From contig CAJNDS010001001.1 in NCBI GenBank assembly GCA_905221605.1, forward strand, positions 1,567,792-1,612,791: a DNA stretch of 45,000 bases, in the 5' to 3' direction. The translations under genes were made by a program, and so were the position numbers. This document shows positions 1 through 8,693 of this stretch, in pieces (the first letter of the stretch is position 1; each line of letters starts with the position of its first letter). The DNA is from Symbiodinium natans (lineage: Eukaryota; Sar; Dinophyceae; Suessiales; Symbiodiniaceae). The notes under the pieces are model-generated. The model worked only from the letters and a program-made list of their open reading frames with translations. It did no database searches and had not been told where the DNA came from.

Positions 1-10
1 AAAGCAGCAC

Positions 11-505
11 CCCAAAAAGCAACAACGGTGGACCGCACGAAAAACCCACGACGACCAAGAGCCCCGGACATGCAGGAGTGTTACAAACCACCCAAGCAGA
101 AGCCCCCCGGCCTGCACTCGTCTTGTCGGAACCCCACCGCTCGGCAAGGTCCGCGTGCTAAAAGCACTAAGAACCCAGGTCCCTTGACTCCCCCTCACGG
201 ACTAACCTGAAAGTCGAGCCTCAAACAAAAACAACCGCAACCTGGAGAGCGAGCGCAAAGCGAGCGCAAAACAGGCTGACCCCCCCACCTCGAGCCTAGG
301 ACTGACACCCCGTTCTGAAGCATCGGCAAAACACGAAGAACAACCAGATTTGCGTGAACCTAAAGCAGCCAAGAGCCCTCTGATCCCAAAGCCCCTCCCG
401 CTCCCCGAAGTGCTGCAAGCCAACACAATGAAGCTTAGCGACGAGCGGAATCCTTGCTGAGAGGAGAGCATGACCCCAAAAACCAACAATGGTGGACTGC
501 ACGAA
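11..505. repeat. dispersed direct repeat pair (about 33 bp)
   Basis: Positions 11-43 and 472-505 share nearly the same sequence, a run of C and A followed by CAACAACGGTGGACCGCACG in the first copy and a version with a few C/T changes in the second. Both are followed by similar text ending in a GCCCC-GGCCTG stretch near 105-115 and 528-541. The DNA between is GC-rich and I recognise no gene in 1-540. The pair looks like two diverged copies of a larger repeat cut by the left edge of the window. Confidence 0.45.
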
Positions 506-544
506 CTGCACACGCAGAAGCGCAAAAGCCCCGCCGGCCTGAAG

Positions 545-790
545 GGGTGCTGTTGATTTGGCTTTCACGAGCTCCTCATTGGCCTTTTTGGCCTCCTTCT
601 CGGCCCTTTCGGCCTCCTCCTTGGCCGTGTCAACCTTCGACTCGGCCTTGTTGAACGCCTCTGTGGCCTCCTTGATCTCTTTTTGGTTGCGGTTCTGTAC
701 GGCTAGTCGAAGCCTTTGGCGCGCAAAGTCCCGATCCTCCCGGGCTCCTTCCAGATCCTTCTGGGCTCCTTCCCATTTCTTCACAGCCAT
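545..790 (-). CDS. coiled-coil exon or gene fragment
   Basis: A minus-strand frame begins with ATG at 788-790 and reads about 80 residues rich in Lys, Glu, Ala and Arg with heptad-like spacing, for example the stretches EATEAFNKAESK and KEEAERAEKEAKKANEEL. This predicts one long helix or coiled coil. After about 545 the composition changes abruptly to low-complexity residues although the frame stays open to 296, so the coding part probably ends at a splice site or breakpoint near 545. I do not recognise the family. It lies just downstream, on the same strand, of the exon-like pieces at 1044-1906 and could belong to the same or a neighbouring gene. Confidence 0.35.
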
Positions 791-1043
791 GTCGAAACAT
801 TTCTTTCAAAAAGTGTCCTGCCAGGCCCAGTAGCCGAACAAGGTTCTCACGGAGTGTAGGTCGGAGCTTGAAGCTTTCACGCCCTTCAAACTTCAAACTC
901 GGACATTGCCAGCCAGCTCTGGCCTTCTCGGTGGATTCGTCGAAGCCTTCGTCCTGTAAAAACCACAACCACGCCACGAATGCTAGAAATTCCGGCTCTG
1001 AGACGTGCTGCAGGCATCAACCCACATCAAACAAACAACTGTG

Positions 1044-1906
1044 TTAGAGCCGGAGCACCTCCTTGATCTCCTCTGTCTCCTGAACCGTCTGCTGCAGCTG
1101 CTCGTCCTGGGCAAAGGCCACAATCTGCAATTGCGAACTTCAAAGAGCCCGCTCAGACTCAGCCCGCAACAAGAAAGGCAAGCAACAACACCCTCGGAGG
1201 CACAGCCTGCTTGGCATCTTCAACCGGGTCAGCCGTCTGTGCTGAGGCAGCCTGCATAAGCAACCCCTCAAGCTCATCAAAATGCGTCTGAAGCTCCCTG
1301 GCCCACCACACCGAAAGGACAAAAACCACCAAAGCAAGATGCAAGCATGAGCTCCTCGAAATTCGTCTGATGCTCCCGCCGCCGAAAGGACAAGCAAACC
1401 TTGCCTGATCTTCGTCTTCACGAGGTTGCAGAGGCCCCTGGTCAGAAAATGACACACTCGGGCAGGAGCGAAGGAAACGCCATCGCCACGCCGAAACGAC
1501 AAACCCTTTTCGCCTTGACGTCTTCACTGTCTTCGGCCTCACCATCGCCAGCCTCAGCTCTTCAGGACATACGCTTAACACTGAATTTCCTGTCGGTCTC
1601 GGCTTCCCGCCTTGGCCCTGCGTGCGACCAGCAAGCTCTGTGCCCATATTCCCGGAGGAACCGACCTCGCGCTGGCTTGCGGATCTTCGGCGTTCCATGC
1701 CATACATCACATCCCACCTTGGAAACTGCACGGCCCCCGCTCCTAGCAAAGCCCGCGCCGTCTGCGTTGCTCGCCTGAGGCTGCTCGGGAAACCCTCTAA
1801 CACTGTTCAAAGCACTGGTCTTAGGCTCTGGCAGAGACACCCAGAGCAGCGCCAGTAGCACCACAGCGCGCCCGACCTTGCGCGATGTTGCTGGAGGCCG
1901 GCTCAT
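1044..1906 (-). CDS. putative multi-exon gene with N-terminal signal peptide
   Basis: This is a proposed spliced minus-strand gene. Exon 1 starts at ATG 1904-1906 in a good context (GCCGCCATGAGC). It encodes 44 residues with a basic start and a hydrophobic core VVLLALLWVSL, typical of a secretory or plastid-targeting leader, and ends at 1775 just before a GC-type donor (CAG|GCGAGC). A second coding-like piece at about 1196-1296 contains ELQTHFDELEGLLMQ. A third, about 1044-1130, contains DEQLQQTVQETEEIKEVLRL and ends in TAA at 1044-1046, and is preceded by a plausible acceptor (GCAATTGCAG). The pieces share an acidic, helical composition. A diverged second version of the middle piece (EHQTNFEELMLAS in another frame) lies near 1330-1375, suggesting exon duplication. 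The gene is unrecognised, the exon borders are inferred, and the fragments could be decayed. Confidence 0.3.
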
Positions 1907-2218
1907 GGCGGCAATCGTCCTAGCTGTCCTCTGGCTCGAGCAAAAGCACTGCAATCTGCATGAACGAATGGTCGAGCTCCCCCTATTTCAGTCACGGGCC
2001 AAGTGTTTAATTAACCAACTGCAATTCAACATGCGAAGCAGTTGCAAGTGTGCACAGGCAACTGCTGCAAGATGCCTCGGTCGGGGTTCTCGACAGGGAT
2101 CGGGCCTTGCGGCGGCACACTCCCCCAAAGCCCATGACATGTGAAACCTTGCCACCCCCAAAGGCCCGTGAAATGTGAAACCCTGGCCCCAGTCTCAGAG
2201 TGGGAGGGGGATGGTGGG
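1907..2218. other. no recognised gene
   Basis: I see no convincing coding sequence or structured repeat here. A phrase of the form CCATGACATGTGAAACC...GCC occurs twice near 2131-2185 in slightly different forms, which hints at the start of the low-complexity region that follows. Confidence 0.4.
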
Positions 2219-2490
2219 CATGGGAGGGCCGGGTGGGCAGTGAAGGGCCTGTAATCTTTCGAGCGCCCTTGGGGGCAGGTGAAGGGCTTGGGGTTTCTCG
2301 CGCTTCTGAAGGAGGTGGGAGGGCTCGGTTGGCCTCAGAGGGCAGTGAAGGGCCTCCAATCTCTCAGGGCGCTTCTCAGGTGTGGGAGGGCTCGGCGGGC
2401 CTCAGAGGGCAGAAAAGAGCCTCTCATCTCTCGCGCTTCTGACCGGTTTCAAGGTGGGAGGGCTCGGTGTGCCTCAGAGGAGCAATGAAG
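2219..2490. repeat. GC-rich tandem repeat, period about 67-72 bp
   Basis: The phrase GTGGGAGGGCTCGG recurs at 2315, 2382 and 2454, with a more diverged first copy near 2219. Each is followed by a CCTCAGAGG-type stretch, a (G)CAGTGAAGGGCCTC-type stretch and a CTCTC...GCGCTTCT stretch. The units are diverged and frames through them are low complexity, so I do not call genes here. Confidence 0.75.
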
Positions 2491-2511
2491 CGCCTCCTCA
2501 CCCCCAAAACG

Positions 2512-3133
2512 TCTGTGCCCCCGTAACCCTGTGACCGTGACCCCCATGCCCCCCCGTAACCCCGTAACCCCGTGACCCCTTTCCCGTGCCCCCTGTAACC
2601 CCGTAACCCCGTAACCCCGTAACCCCGTAACCCCGTAACTCCGTGACTCCGTGACCCCCCGTGCCCCCCGTAACCCCGTAACCCCGTGACCCCCTCCCCG
2701 TGCCCCCCGTAACCCCGTAACCCCGTAACCCCGTGACTCCGTGACCCCCGTGCCCCCCGTAAGCCCGTAACCCCGTGATCCCCCCCCCGATGCACCGGTG
2801 CTCAAAATCCCGGCTCGAAAGGGTCACGGGGTTACGGGGTTACGCTTCCCATCCCGGCTCGAAAGGGTCATGGGGTTACGGGGTTACGCTTCCCATCCCG
2901 GCTCGAAGGGTCACAGGGTTACGGGGTTACGCGCTTCCCCATCTCGAAAGGGTCACGGGGTTACGGGGTTACGCTTCCCCATCCCGGCTCGAAAGGGTCA
3001 CGGGGTTACGGGGTTACGGGGTGACGCGCTTCCCCATCTCGAAAGGGTCACGGGGTTACGGGGTTACGCTTCCCCATCCCGGCTCGAAAGGGTCACGGGG
3101 TTACGGGGTTACGGTTACGGGGTTACGCTTCCC
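2512..3133. repeat. two-sided array: CCCCGTAAC units, then GGGGTTACG units
   Basis: From about 2512 to 2780 the plus strand is made of short 8-10-base units of the type CCCCGTAAC or CCCCGTGAC. From about 2820 to 3133 it is made of the reverse complement, GGGGTTACG, organised in larger units of 41-48 bp that each also contain TCCCGGCTCGAAAGGGTCA and a CTTCCC spacer. The switch lies in the short non-repetitive stretch 2781-2815. The two halves can pair over several hundred bases, so the locus is a giant imperfect inverted repeat. Long open frames through it (valine/threonine/glycine/leucine/arginine repeats) exist in several phases on both strands and are a product of the repeat. Confidence 0.9.
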
Positions 3134-3765
3134 AGTCCACCCAGAGAAACAGCACAGCCACTCCCGAGGTGCGCAGGACAATCAGCCGAAACACACCCTA
3201 AACCCTGCCTGCCGATGTGCTCGAAGATGTTGAAGAGGATGGCAAAAGAGCACCTGGGCCGCGAGAGGGGGCCCGGGGTTCCCGGAGAGGCGGGGGAGAC
3301 GCAGGTAGAGCTACAGGGGAAGGGGAGGAAGGGCAGCACAGGGCACTCCTGGGCGCACACTGACCAGACCTCGCTGCCTCGGAGCCCACAAGCCTGCAAC
3401 CCGAAACTCTACCGACCCTGAAGCCTCTGCGGATCACAGGAGGGGCCCGGGGTTCCCGGGAGGAAGGCGCAGGGCACTCAGACGACCTCACTGCCTCACA
3501 CCTGCCAACCCTAAACCCTGAAGCCTTGCAACACAGCGACGCACAAACTTCCAGACCTCGCTGCCTCAGAACCCCCAACCACCTTCCCAAACAACCCCTG
3601 AACCTCTGTAGCGCCCGGCGTTCGGTCCTGTGTCAGGACCCTGTGTGCTGTCTTCCTTAGAAGTGTTGCTGGCGTTGCCTGCTGCTGTTGCGACCACACC
3701 ATAGATGCTGAAGGAAGGTCTCTAGTTGACATATGATTAGGATTAGGACGGTATCTTGTCTATTG
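3134..3765. other. no recognised gene; short palindromes
   Basis: This stretch holds no gene I can support. It has two related segments containing GGGGCCCGGGGTTCCCGG (near 3268 and 3446) and degenerate CCCTAAACCCTGAAGCC phrases. A perfect small hairpin, GGTCCTG-TGT-CAGGACC, lies at 3624-3640. Confidence 0.45.
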
Positions 3766-3770
3766 CTGGC

Positions 3771-3905
3771 GCTTCGAGGAGCGAGCGCGGCCCAAGCACT
3801 CTAGCAAAAAAAACGCAGGAAAAAAGCAAAAAAACATGCCCAAAAACTATGCGAAAATCAAGCAAAGTCATGCCAAAATCAGCAAGAACATGCGGAACAA
3901 AAAAT
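3771..3905 (+). repeat. dispersed repeat, copy 1 (partner at 5659-5815)
   Basis: The segment starts GCTTCGAGGAGCGAGCGCGG, then has an ACTCTAGC stretch followed by A-rich DNA with repeated CATGCCAAAATCA and ATGCGAAAATCAAGC phrases. A diverged copy in the same orientation lies at 5659-5815. It is noncoding and probably a small nonautonomous element. Just after it, at about 3912-3927, comes a telomere-like TTTAGGGTTTAGGG tract. Confidence 0.6.
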
Positions 3906-4143
3906 GCCAACGTTTAGGGTTTAGGGTAAATCCTAGGGGGTTTAAGGCAGGCCTGCTCGCCCTAGAGCAGTGATTCTTAGGCCTGCTCGCCCTGGAGCAG
4001 TGACGAGTTTCTAGGCCGCTGCCACGAGTCACTAAACGCAGTGGTGGCAACCGGTCATGTTCGCGATTCTGGCCAAAAACTCGACCGGCGAAGGGGGCCC
4101 GCTCGGGCGACGACCTTTTTTCCGGCCGGGGTTTTCAAAAGTC

Positions 4144-4380
4144 ATGAGCTGGGCTCAACAACGAGAAGCGATTAGAATTGCAGCCGAGGCCGGGGTCAGG
4201 GCGGGGACCTCGGCGGCAGGCTCAGAAACCCTTCCTTTGACACACCACCACCTCCGCTACGCGATGCTCAGCCGCCCGAACGGCGAGCTCACGAGGGCCG
4301 GCCAGTACTACTACCAACTGATCGACCGGCCGCCCCCCAGCCGGCAGTACGACCGCAACCAACCCCTCAACAGTACCGCA
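4144..4380 (+). pseudogene. N-terminal segment of the polymerase-helicase gene
   Basis: The frame opens at ATG 4144 (an upstream in-frame ATG at 4057 adds 29 low-quality residues) and reads about 78 residues, including LSRPNGELTRAGQYYYQLID and PPPSRQYDRNQPL. From my memory of dinoflagellate polymerase-type proteins, a basic 'SRxYDxxQPL' stretch precedes a '(T/N)DYI...LR.G.KK' stretch. The latter is found only after 5919, so this piece looks like the 5' end of the gene continuing there, cut off by about 1.5 kb of inserted DNA. Homology ends near 4375, immediately before the first GC-rich palindrome. The link between the two parts is an inference and could be tested by comparison with an uninterrupted relative. 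Confidence 0.5.
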
Positions 4381-4386
4381 ACCAAA

Positions 4387-4418
4387 GGGGGCCCGCCGCC
4401 CTGGGGCGGCGGGCCCCC
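4387..4418. repeat. GC-rich perfect palindrome 1
   Basis: GGGGGCCCGCCGCCC (4387-4401), a two-base TG spacer, and the exact reverse complement (4404-4418) form a 15-bp stem. It lies at the left edge of the insertion in the polymerase gene. Confidence 0.9.
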
Positions 4419-4454
4419 CCCAAAAACGTGGGAGGGGTGCGGAATCCGCAAAGG

Positions 4455-4484
4455 GGGGCCCGCCGCCCTGGGGCGGCGGGCCCC
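4455..4484. repeat. GC-rich perfect palindrome 2
   Basis: GGGGCCCGCCGCCC (4455-4468), TG, and its exact reverse complement (4471-4484) form a 14-bp stem. It is preceded by GGAATCCGCAAAGG, close to the sequence in front of the palindrome at 5840 (GGAATCAGCAAAGG). So the repeat unit is larger than the stem. Confidence 0.9.
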
Positions 4485-4909
4485 TGCAAATAAGTTCTCG
4501 GAGTTTAAAGCCGTTGAAGGGCCTCTAAGGGTTTAGGATGCAGGTCAAAGCCGTTGAAGTGCCTGTAAGCGTTTAGGGTTCCCTCACAAACACTACCGAA
4601 CCCTGCAGTGCACCTTTTTCACGGGCCATGGGCTTCCGCGTGAGAATTCGGCAAAAGAGAGAGAGGGTTGTCGTACTGAAACTGCTATACAGGGACATGC
4701 TGTACATGTGACACTCATGCTGGGGATCTACGATAGACAGCGATTCTGTATGGAAAAGTTGGCTGCTTCGTGTTCTGCATATGCACATGGGTACGGGACG
4801 CTTGCGTTCGGGGCAGCGATTCTACATGGAAAAGTTGGCTGCTCCATGCACCACGCACTGGACATTAGGCAATGGATAATTTTGGGTTTTGATGTTCAAC
4901 AAACGTGAC
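4485..4909. repeat. noncoding spacer with a 30-bp direct repeat
   Basis: CAGCGATTCT followed by an ATGGAAAAGTTGGCTGCT stretch occurs at 4738-4767 and again at 4814-4843 (period 76). Earlier, a phrase with AAAGCCGTTGAAG...CCT...AAG(G/C)GTTTAGG occurs twice (about 4509-4536 and 4548-4579) and includes the telomere-like GTTTAGG. No gene is supported in this spacer. Confidence 0.6.
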
Positions 4910-5485
4910 TCAAATTGTACACCGCGTCACGCGATCGAGTGATTTCTGCATTGATAGGATTGGCCAAAGTTCATGCTGCTCAGGCCAAATAGACTTCAAG
5001 TAGACTCCAAGAGAACCACAATCATCTGCCGCACCGGTATAATCTGACCGCGCTTGCGTGTACTTCTCCTGAACGGTCTGCGGAGATGTCTGTTGCCGCA
5101 AGCTATTCTTGTAAACCACCATGAGAAGCAAATAAAGCCAAGCAAACGTGCTGTTCTCATTGATTTCGATTGCCATCGTGTCCGGTTTCTCTTCCACGCC
5201 TTGGCATGCCTTCAACGCAGAGACGCAGGAAGCAGCAAGATTTGCCGTTTCAACTCTGGCATCCATCCTCTTGCCCGCAAGCACAACCTCATCCAAGTCG
5301 CACTGCACTTGGGTTTCTGCGACCCGCGCAAGGCGGCGAAGAGGAGACACTATGCTGTTGGAGTCTGAGGACAGCTGGTTCACTCTGGGTGGGCTCGTTG
5401 GCTCCGTAAGGTCTGTCATCTTCGACTCGTCTTCCTCAGCTAGCCGTGGCGGCACAAACGGCTTGTGTCCACTCGAAGGCAGCAT
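4910..5485 (-). CDS. hypothetical protein with one membrane segment
   Basis: The minus-strand frame of 191 codons starts at ATG 5483-5485 and stops at 4910-4912. An in-frame stop lies shortly upstream, inside a sequence that resembles a splice donor (GTGAGTAAG), so an earlier exon is possible. Codon use is balanced and gene-like. The N-terminal 50 residues are polar and Pro/Ser/Thr-rich, residues about 50-100 are helical, and residues about 110-125 form a hydrophobic segment (FAWLYLLLMVVY) consistent with one membrane helix, followed by a polar tail. I do not recognise the family. The gene lies antisense inside the DNA that interrupts the viral polymerase gene, so it probably arrived with that insertion. 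Long frames on the opposite strand are shadows. Confidence 0.45.
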   Translation of the reverse strand: MLPSSGHKPFVPPRLAEEDESKMTDLTEPTSPPRVNQLSSDSNSIVSPLRRLARVAETQVQCDLDEVVLAGKRMDARVETANLAASCVSALKACQGVEEKPDTMAIEINENSTFAWLYLLLMVVYKNSLRQQTSPQTVQEKYTQARSDYTGAADDCGSLGVYLKSIWPEQHELWPILSMQKSLDRVTRCTI

Positions 5486-5658
5486 GGAATCAAGAGAAAG
5501 GTACTTCCTTACTCACAAGACAGTCATGTCGGACGCCGTTCAATACAAGAACAAGATGTGGTAGTCCTTTGTCTACTGTCTTACTAGAAGTGGCTCCCTG
5601 TCCGATTTGAAAGCCGTGTCAAGAGATTGCTGCTGCCTGTTGTTGCTGCCTGCTCATG

Positions 5659-5815
5659 CTTCGAGGGAGCGAGCGCGGGACAGGCACTCTAGCCAAAAAC
5701 AAAGCAAGCACAAAATTTATTCAAAAAAAAACATGCCAAAATCACGCACAAAAAAAAGTCAGTATCATGCGAAAAATCAAGCAAAAACATGCAACACATG
5801 GGGCGGCGGGCTCCC
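5659..5815 (+). repeat. dispersed repeat, copy 2
   Basis: This is a diverged copy of the A-rich element at 3771-3905: the same GCTTCGAGG-GAGCGAGCGCGG start, the same ACTCTAGC stretch, then ATGCCAAAATCA and ATGCGAAAAATCAAGC phrases. It runs into half of a GC-rich palindrome (GGGGCGGCGGG, 5800-5810), so the repeat and the palindromes may be one element family. Confidence 0.6.
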
Positions 5816-5839
5816 CAAAAAAAACGGAATCAGCAAAGG

Positions 5840-5912
5840 GGGGCCCGCCGCCCTGCACGGGCCCCTGGAGGTAGGGTGCTAACGATTACATGCCCTGGGG
5901 GCGGCGGGCCCC
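5840..5912. repeat. GC-rich palindrome 3 with a 45-bp loop
   Basis: The arm GGGGCCCGCCGCCC (5840-5853) and its exact reverse complement (5899-5912) match the stems at 4387 and 4455, but here about 45 bases separate them instead of TG. The loop contains CTAACGATTACAT, a phrase that also occurs in the coding sequence at 5988. The polymerase frame resumes directly after this palindrome, which marks the right edge of the insertion. Confidence 0.85.
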
Positions 5913-5918
5913 TTCCGC

Positions 5919-8643
5919 GAAGGCCCCACAGACTACATCCTCCTCCGCTCAGGCCTCAAGAAGCGTGTGCGCTCTCCGCGAGGGCCCTAACGATTACATC
6001 ATGCTCCGGGGCGGCGCCAAAAAGCTGCTCCGCAGCCTCCAACCCAACGGGAACTACCACTTGACCAAGCTCGGGAAGAGCTTCTTCAAGGACAAGTGGG
6101 TGGACTGGGTGGTGCACGTGCCCGTCATCATCCGCGGCATCCGGCGAAACGGCCGGAACCGCGGCATGCCCTACGAGCGCACGAAGCGCCTGCCCGTCAC
6201 GGACCTCAACGTCACTCTGCCCCGGCAGAGCGAGGGGCTCTCCCAAGCGGCCCGGAACCTCAAGGCGTCCGCGCTCGCGCAGCTCGGGAACCCCGAGCCG
6301 AACGACATTATTTGGGAGCTGTCCGACGAGACCTACTACCTGGACGCGACGAGGGAGTGGACCTTCAGCCAGCAGGCCATGCAGGTCGTAGACGACCGGG
6401 TGGTGGTGGAGACCGTCCTGGATCAGCCCCTGGGAGCTCTGCGGGACGTCTCCCACCAGCTGTACTGCGGCGACGAAATCCTAGAGTCCGCCTTCGAACA
6501 GCGGCCGGACAAGCTTTGCGTCCCTCGGCAGCTCGCGGAGCTGATGCGGCTGCCGCTGCAGGAGGTGCTTTCGGACTTCGACGCAATCTGCACCCAAAAA
6601 ACGTGGCGGGAGCAGGGCATCACCCCCCGAGACATCCGGGAATTCTGCCTTTGGCGCCCGGCCCCGATGTTCTACGTGGACTGCCAGGGCCGTCTGCTGG
6701 ACAAGTACGAGCCTACCGTCAAGGAGCAGCGGGCCGTGGCCTTCACGAGCTGGAACGGCCACGCCTTCTTCTACAAATCCGCCCGCACCGTCGCGAAGCG
6801 CGAGCCGATCGGGGAGCGGGCCAGGTACCGGGGCGAGAGGAAGCCAGGCGAAACGCCCGAGTTCAAGGATTGGCGGGAGTGGGAGGGCGAGGTCGCCAGC
6901 GGTCATTTCTACACTGAAGACCTGGAGCAGGTCCGGAGGGAGCTCCTGGCCGAGGGGCACTGCCCGAAGGTGGTCATGCGAAGCATGAGCGAGTGGCGGT
7001 GCCTGCGGCTGAGGGTGCGGGGCGGCGAGGACTGCGTCATCTCCGCCTTCCACGAAGACCTGGATGTGCTGCAGGCCTGGATGGGGCGGCTGGGGCTCCC
7101 CTATTGCGGGCAGCGTCTGGCGGGCGCCGCGAGCGAGGTCTTCCTTCACCTTCTCAAGGCCCGCCGCGATCCGCCCGGATCTCGGCAAGCCCTGCTCGCG
7201 GAGCAGGACCACCAGTGCAAGCTCTGCGCGGCCCCCATCACCGCAACCACGTGCGAGTTGGACCACATCATCCCCGTGCACCAGTCCTTCGCCGCACAGG
7301 CTCAGAACCTCCAGGCACTGTGCCTCGAGTGCCACCGGAACAAAACGGCCCTGGAGTCCTCGCACGCCACGACACTGGAGTCGCACTTCAGCCGGCGGGC
7401 TTACGAGCAGTACGTGGAATCGCCTCGACTCCCGCCGCTCGTCTTCAAGCTCAACAGCCACAAGCCGGACCACATCTGCCACGGTATAGACGTGGTGCGG
7501 TGCCGCAAGAACGGCCTGGCCCATGCCAAGTTCCCGGCGCCCATCTTCTGCCCCAAGGACAACGTGGAGCAAGCCCACGAAGGGCACCTGGCGGACCTGA
7601 CCTACGTGAGGCTTCGGGAGGACGGGCGTTGGGCGGCGTTCAACTGGACGCCACGGCGCACGTGGACCAGGAGTCCGTGGCTCAGGCCCTGCAGAAAATG
7701 GAGGCGGCTTGGCCGGAGGGAGAGGAGCACTACGCGAAGCTGTCGGTGAATGCCCTCATCGGGCTCTGGGCACGCAACATGAACCTCATCTACACCATGC
7801 GCACCAGCAACCACCAGTTCGACGGGTCCGGGTGCCAGCACCGGGAGCTGTTCCTGGACGCCGCGGGTGGGATGCACTGGGATCACATCTACGTGACCCA
7901 GTTGTTGTCCAACCGGAGCTGCCGGCCTGTGCACGACTTCGTGATGGCCTCGGAGTACGTCGCCGTCTCCAGAATCCGGGATGCACTCGCAACCGTGCCG
8001 TCGAGGTACCTGAAGGCCGTCAAAACGGACTGCGTCGTCTTCCAGGACCTGCCCAAAAAGTTCCAGGGCCTTGTGGACAGCCTGGTCCGCGAAAGGCACC
8101 CCGACGGCACGCCCGTGTACCGATGCGAGGAGGTCAAGGGCCTCGAAGGCCAGTATCGGATCCCCCGAATCGAGGCGGAGTGGATGTGCAACATTGACAC
8201 CTGGAAGGTCGCGCCTGGTCATCTCCCACGCCCACCGCATCAGGATCAATGCGCGGGACAACCGTCGACTGGCCCCGCCGGAAGCTGTGACGATCGAGTA
8301 CACCGGCACTGGCCCGACGACCACCAACATGCCGCAGACCATGCGGGTCTGGCCCGGCCTGAAGCTCATCGGCGTCGGCGGCCGCGTGACCAAAGGCATC
8401 TACGTGCATGTGGCAGAAGTGGGCCCCGAGAAGATCGTCTTGGACGGCGGCGACTCCTTCACCCACGCCGCCCTCCTGAAACACACCCGGCTGTGCCACG
8501 CCATCACCTACGCCTCGTGTCAAGGCCTGACGCTTGAAGGGCGGGTCTTCCTGTGCGACACCGAGAGCCCGCACTTCACCCTCAAGCACCTCTATGTGGG
8601 GAGCAGCAGGGCCACCAGCAGCGAGCTCCTGAGCGTGCTCTAG
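5919..8643 (+). pseudogene. family-B DNA polymerase with HNH module and SF1 helicase C-terminus
   Basis: This is the replication gene of the viral element, degraded. Clear coding resumes at about 5980 (NDYIMLRGG...). A Cys4-type HNH nuclease domain follows: CKLC at 7216-7227, DH at 7261-7266, Asn at 7306 and CLECH at 7321-7335. Next come polymerase-like motifs: GIDVVRCRKN (motif A position, Asp at 7489), KLSVNALIG (motif B, 7737) and VKTDCVV (motif C position, KTDC in place of DTDS, Asp at 8028). The 3' part encodes the second half of an SF1/Pif1-like helicase, with YASCQGLTLEG (motif V, 8509) and YVGSSRATS (motif VI, 8593), stopping at 8641-8643. The frame changes near 7630-7660 and again near 8200-8215. 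No Walker A is present between polymerase and helicase, so the front of the helicase is deleted. I recognise no exonuclease motifs. The polymerase call rests on motif spacing; the HNH is certain. Confidence 0.7.
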
Positions 8644-8693
8644 AACGGACACTGAAAGGCCGGGGCTTCGGCCTCTCTCAGCGCACCGTTCTC

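Noticed and set aside
2424-3421. Several overlapping Gly/Val/Thr/Leu/Arg repeat frames on both strands
   Set aside because: Every frame through a stop-free short repeat is open; none has other coding signs.
6096-8537. Plus-strand frames rich in Arg, Gly and Pro overlapping the polymerase gene, and a 368-codon minus-strand frame at 6481-7587
   Set aside because: High-GC shadow frames; only the frame with the HNH and polymerase motifs carries recognisable domains. Parts of 6993-8537 (after about 7660) are the real continuation and are included in the pseudogene.
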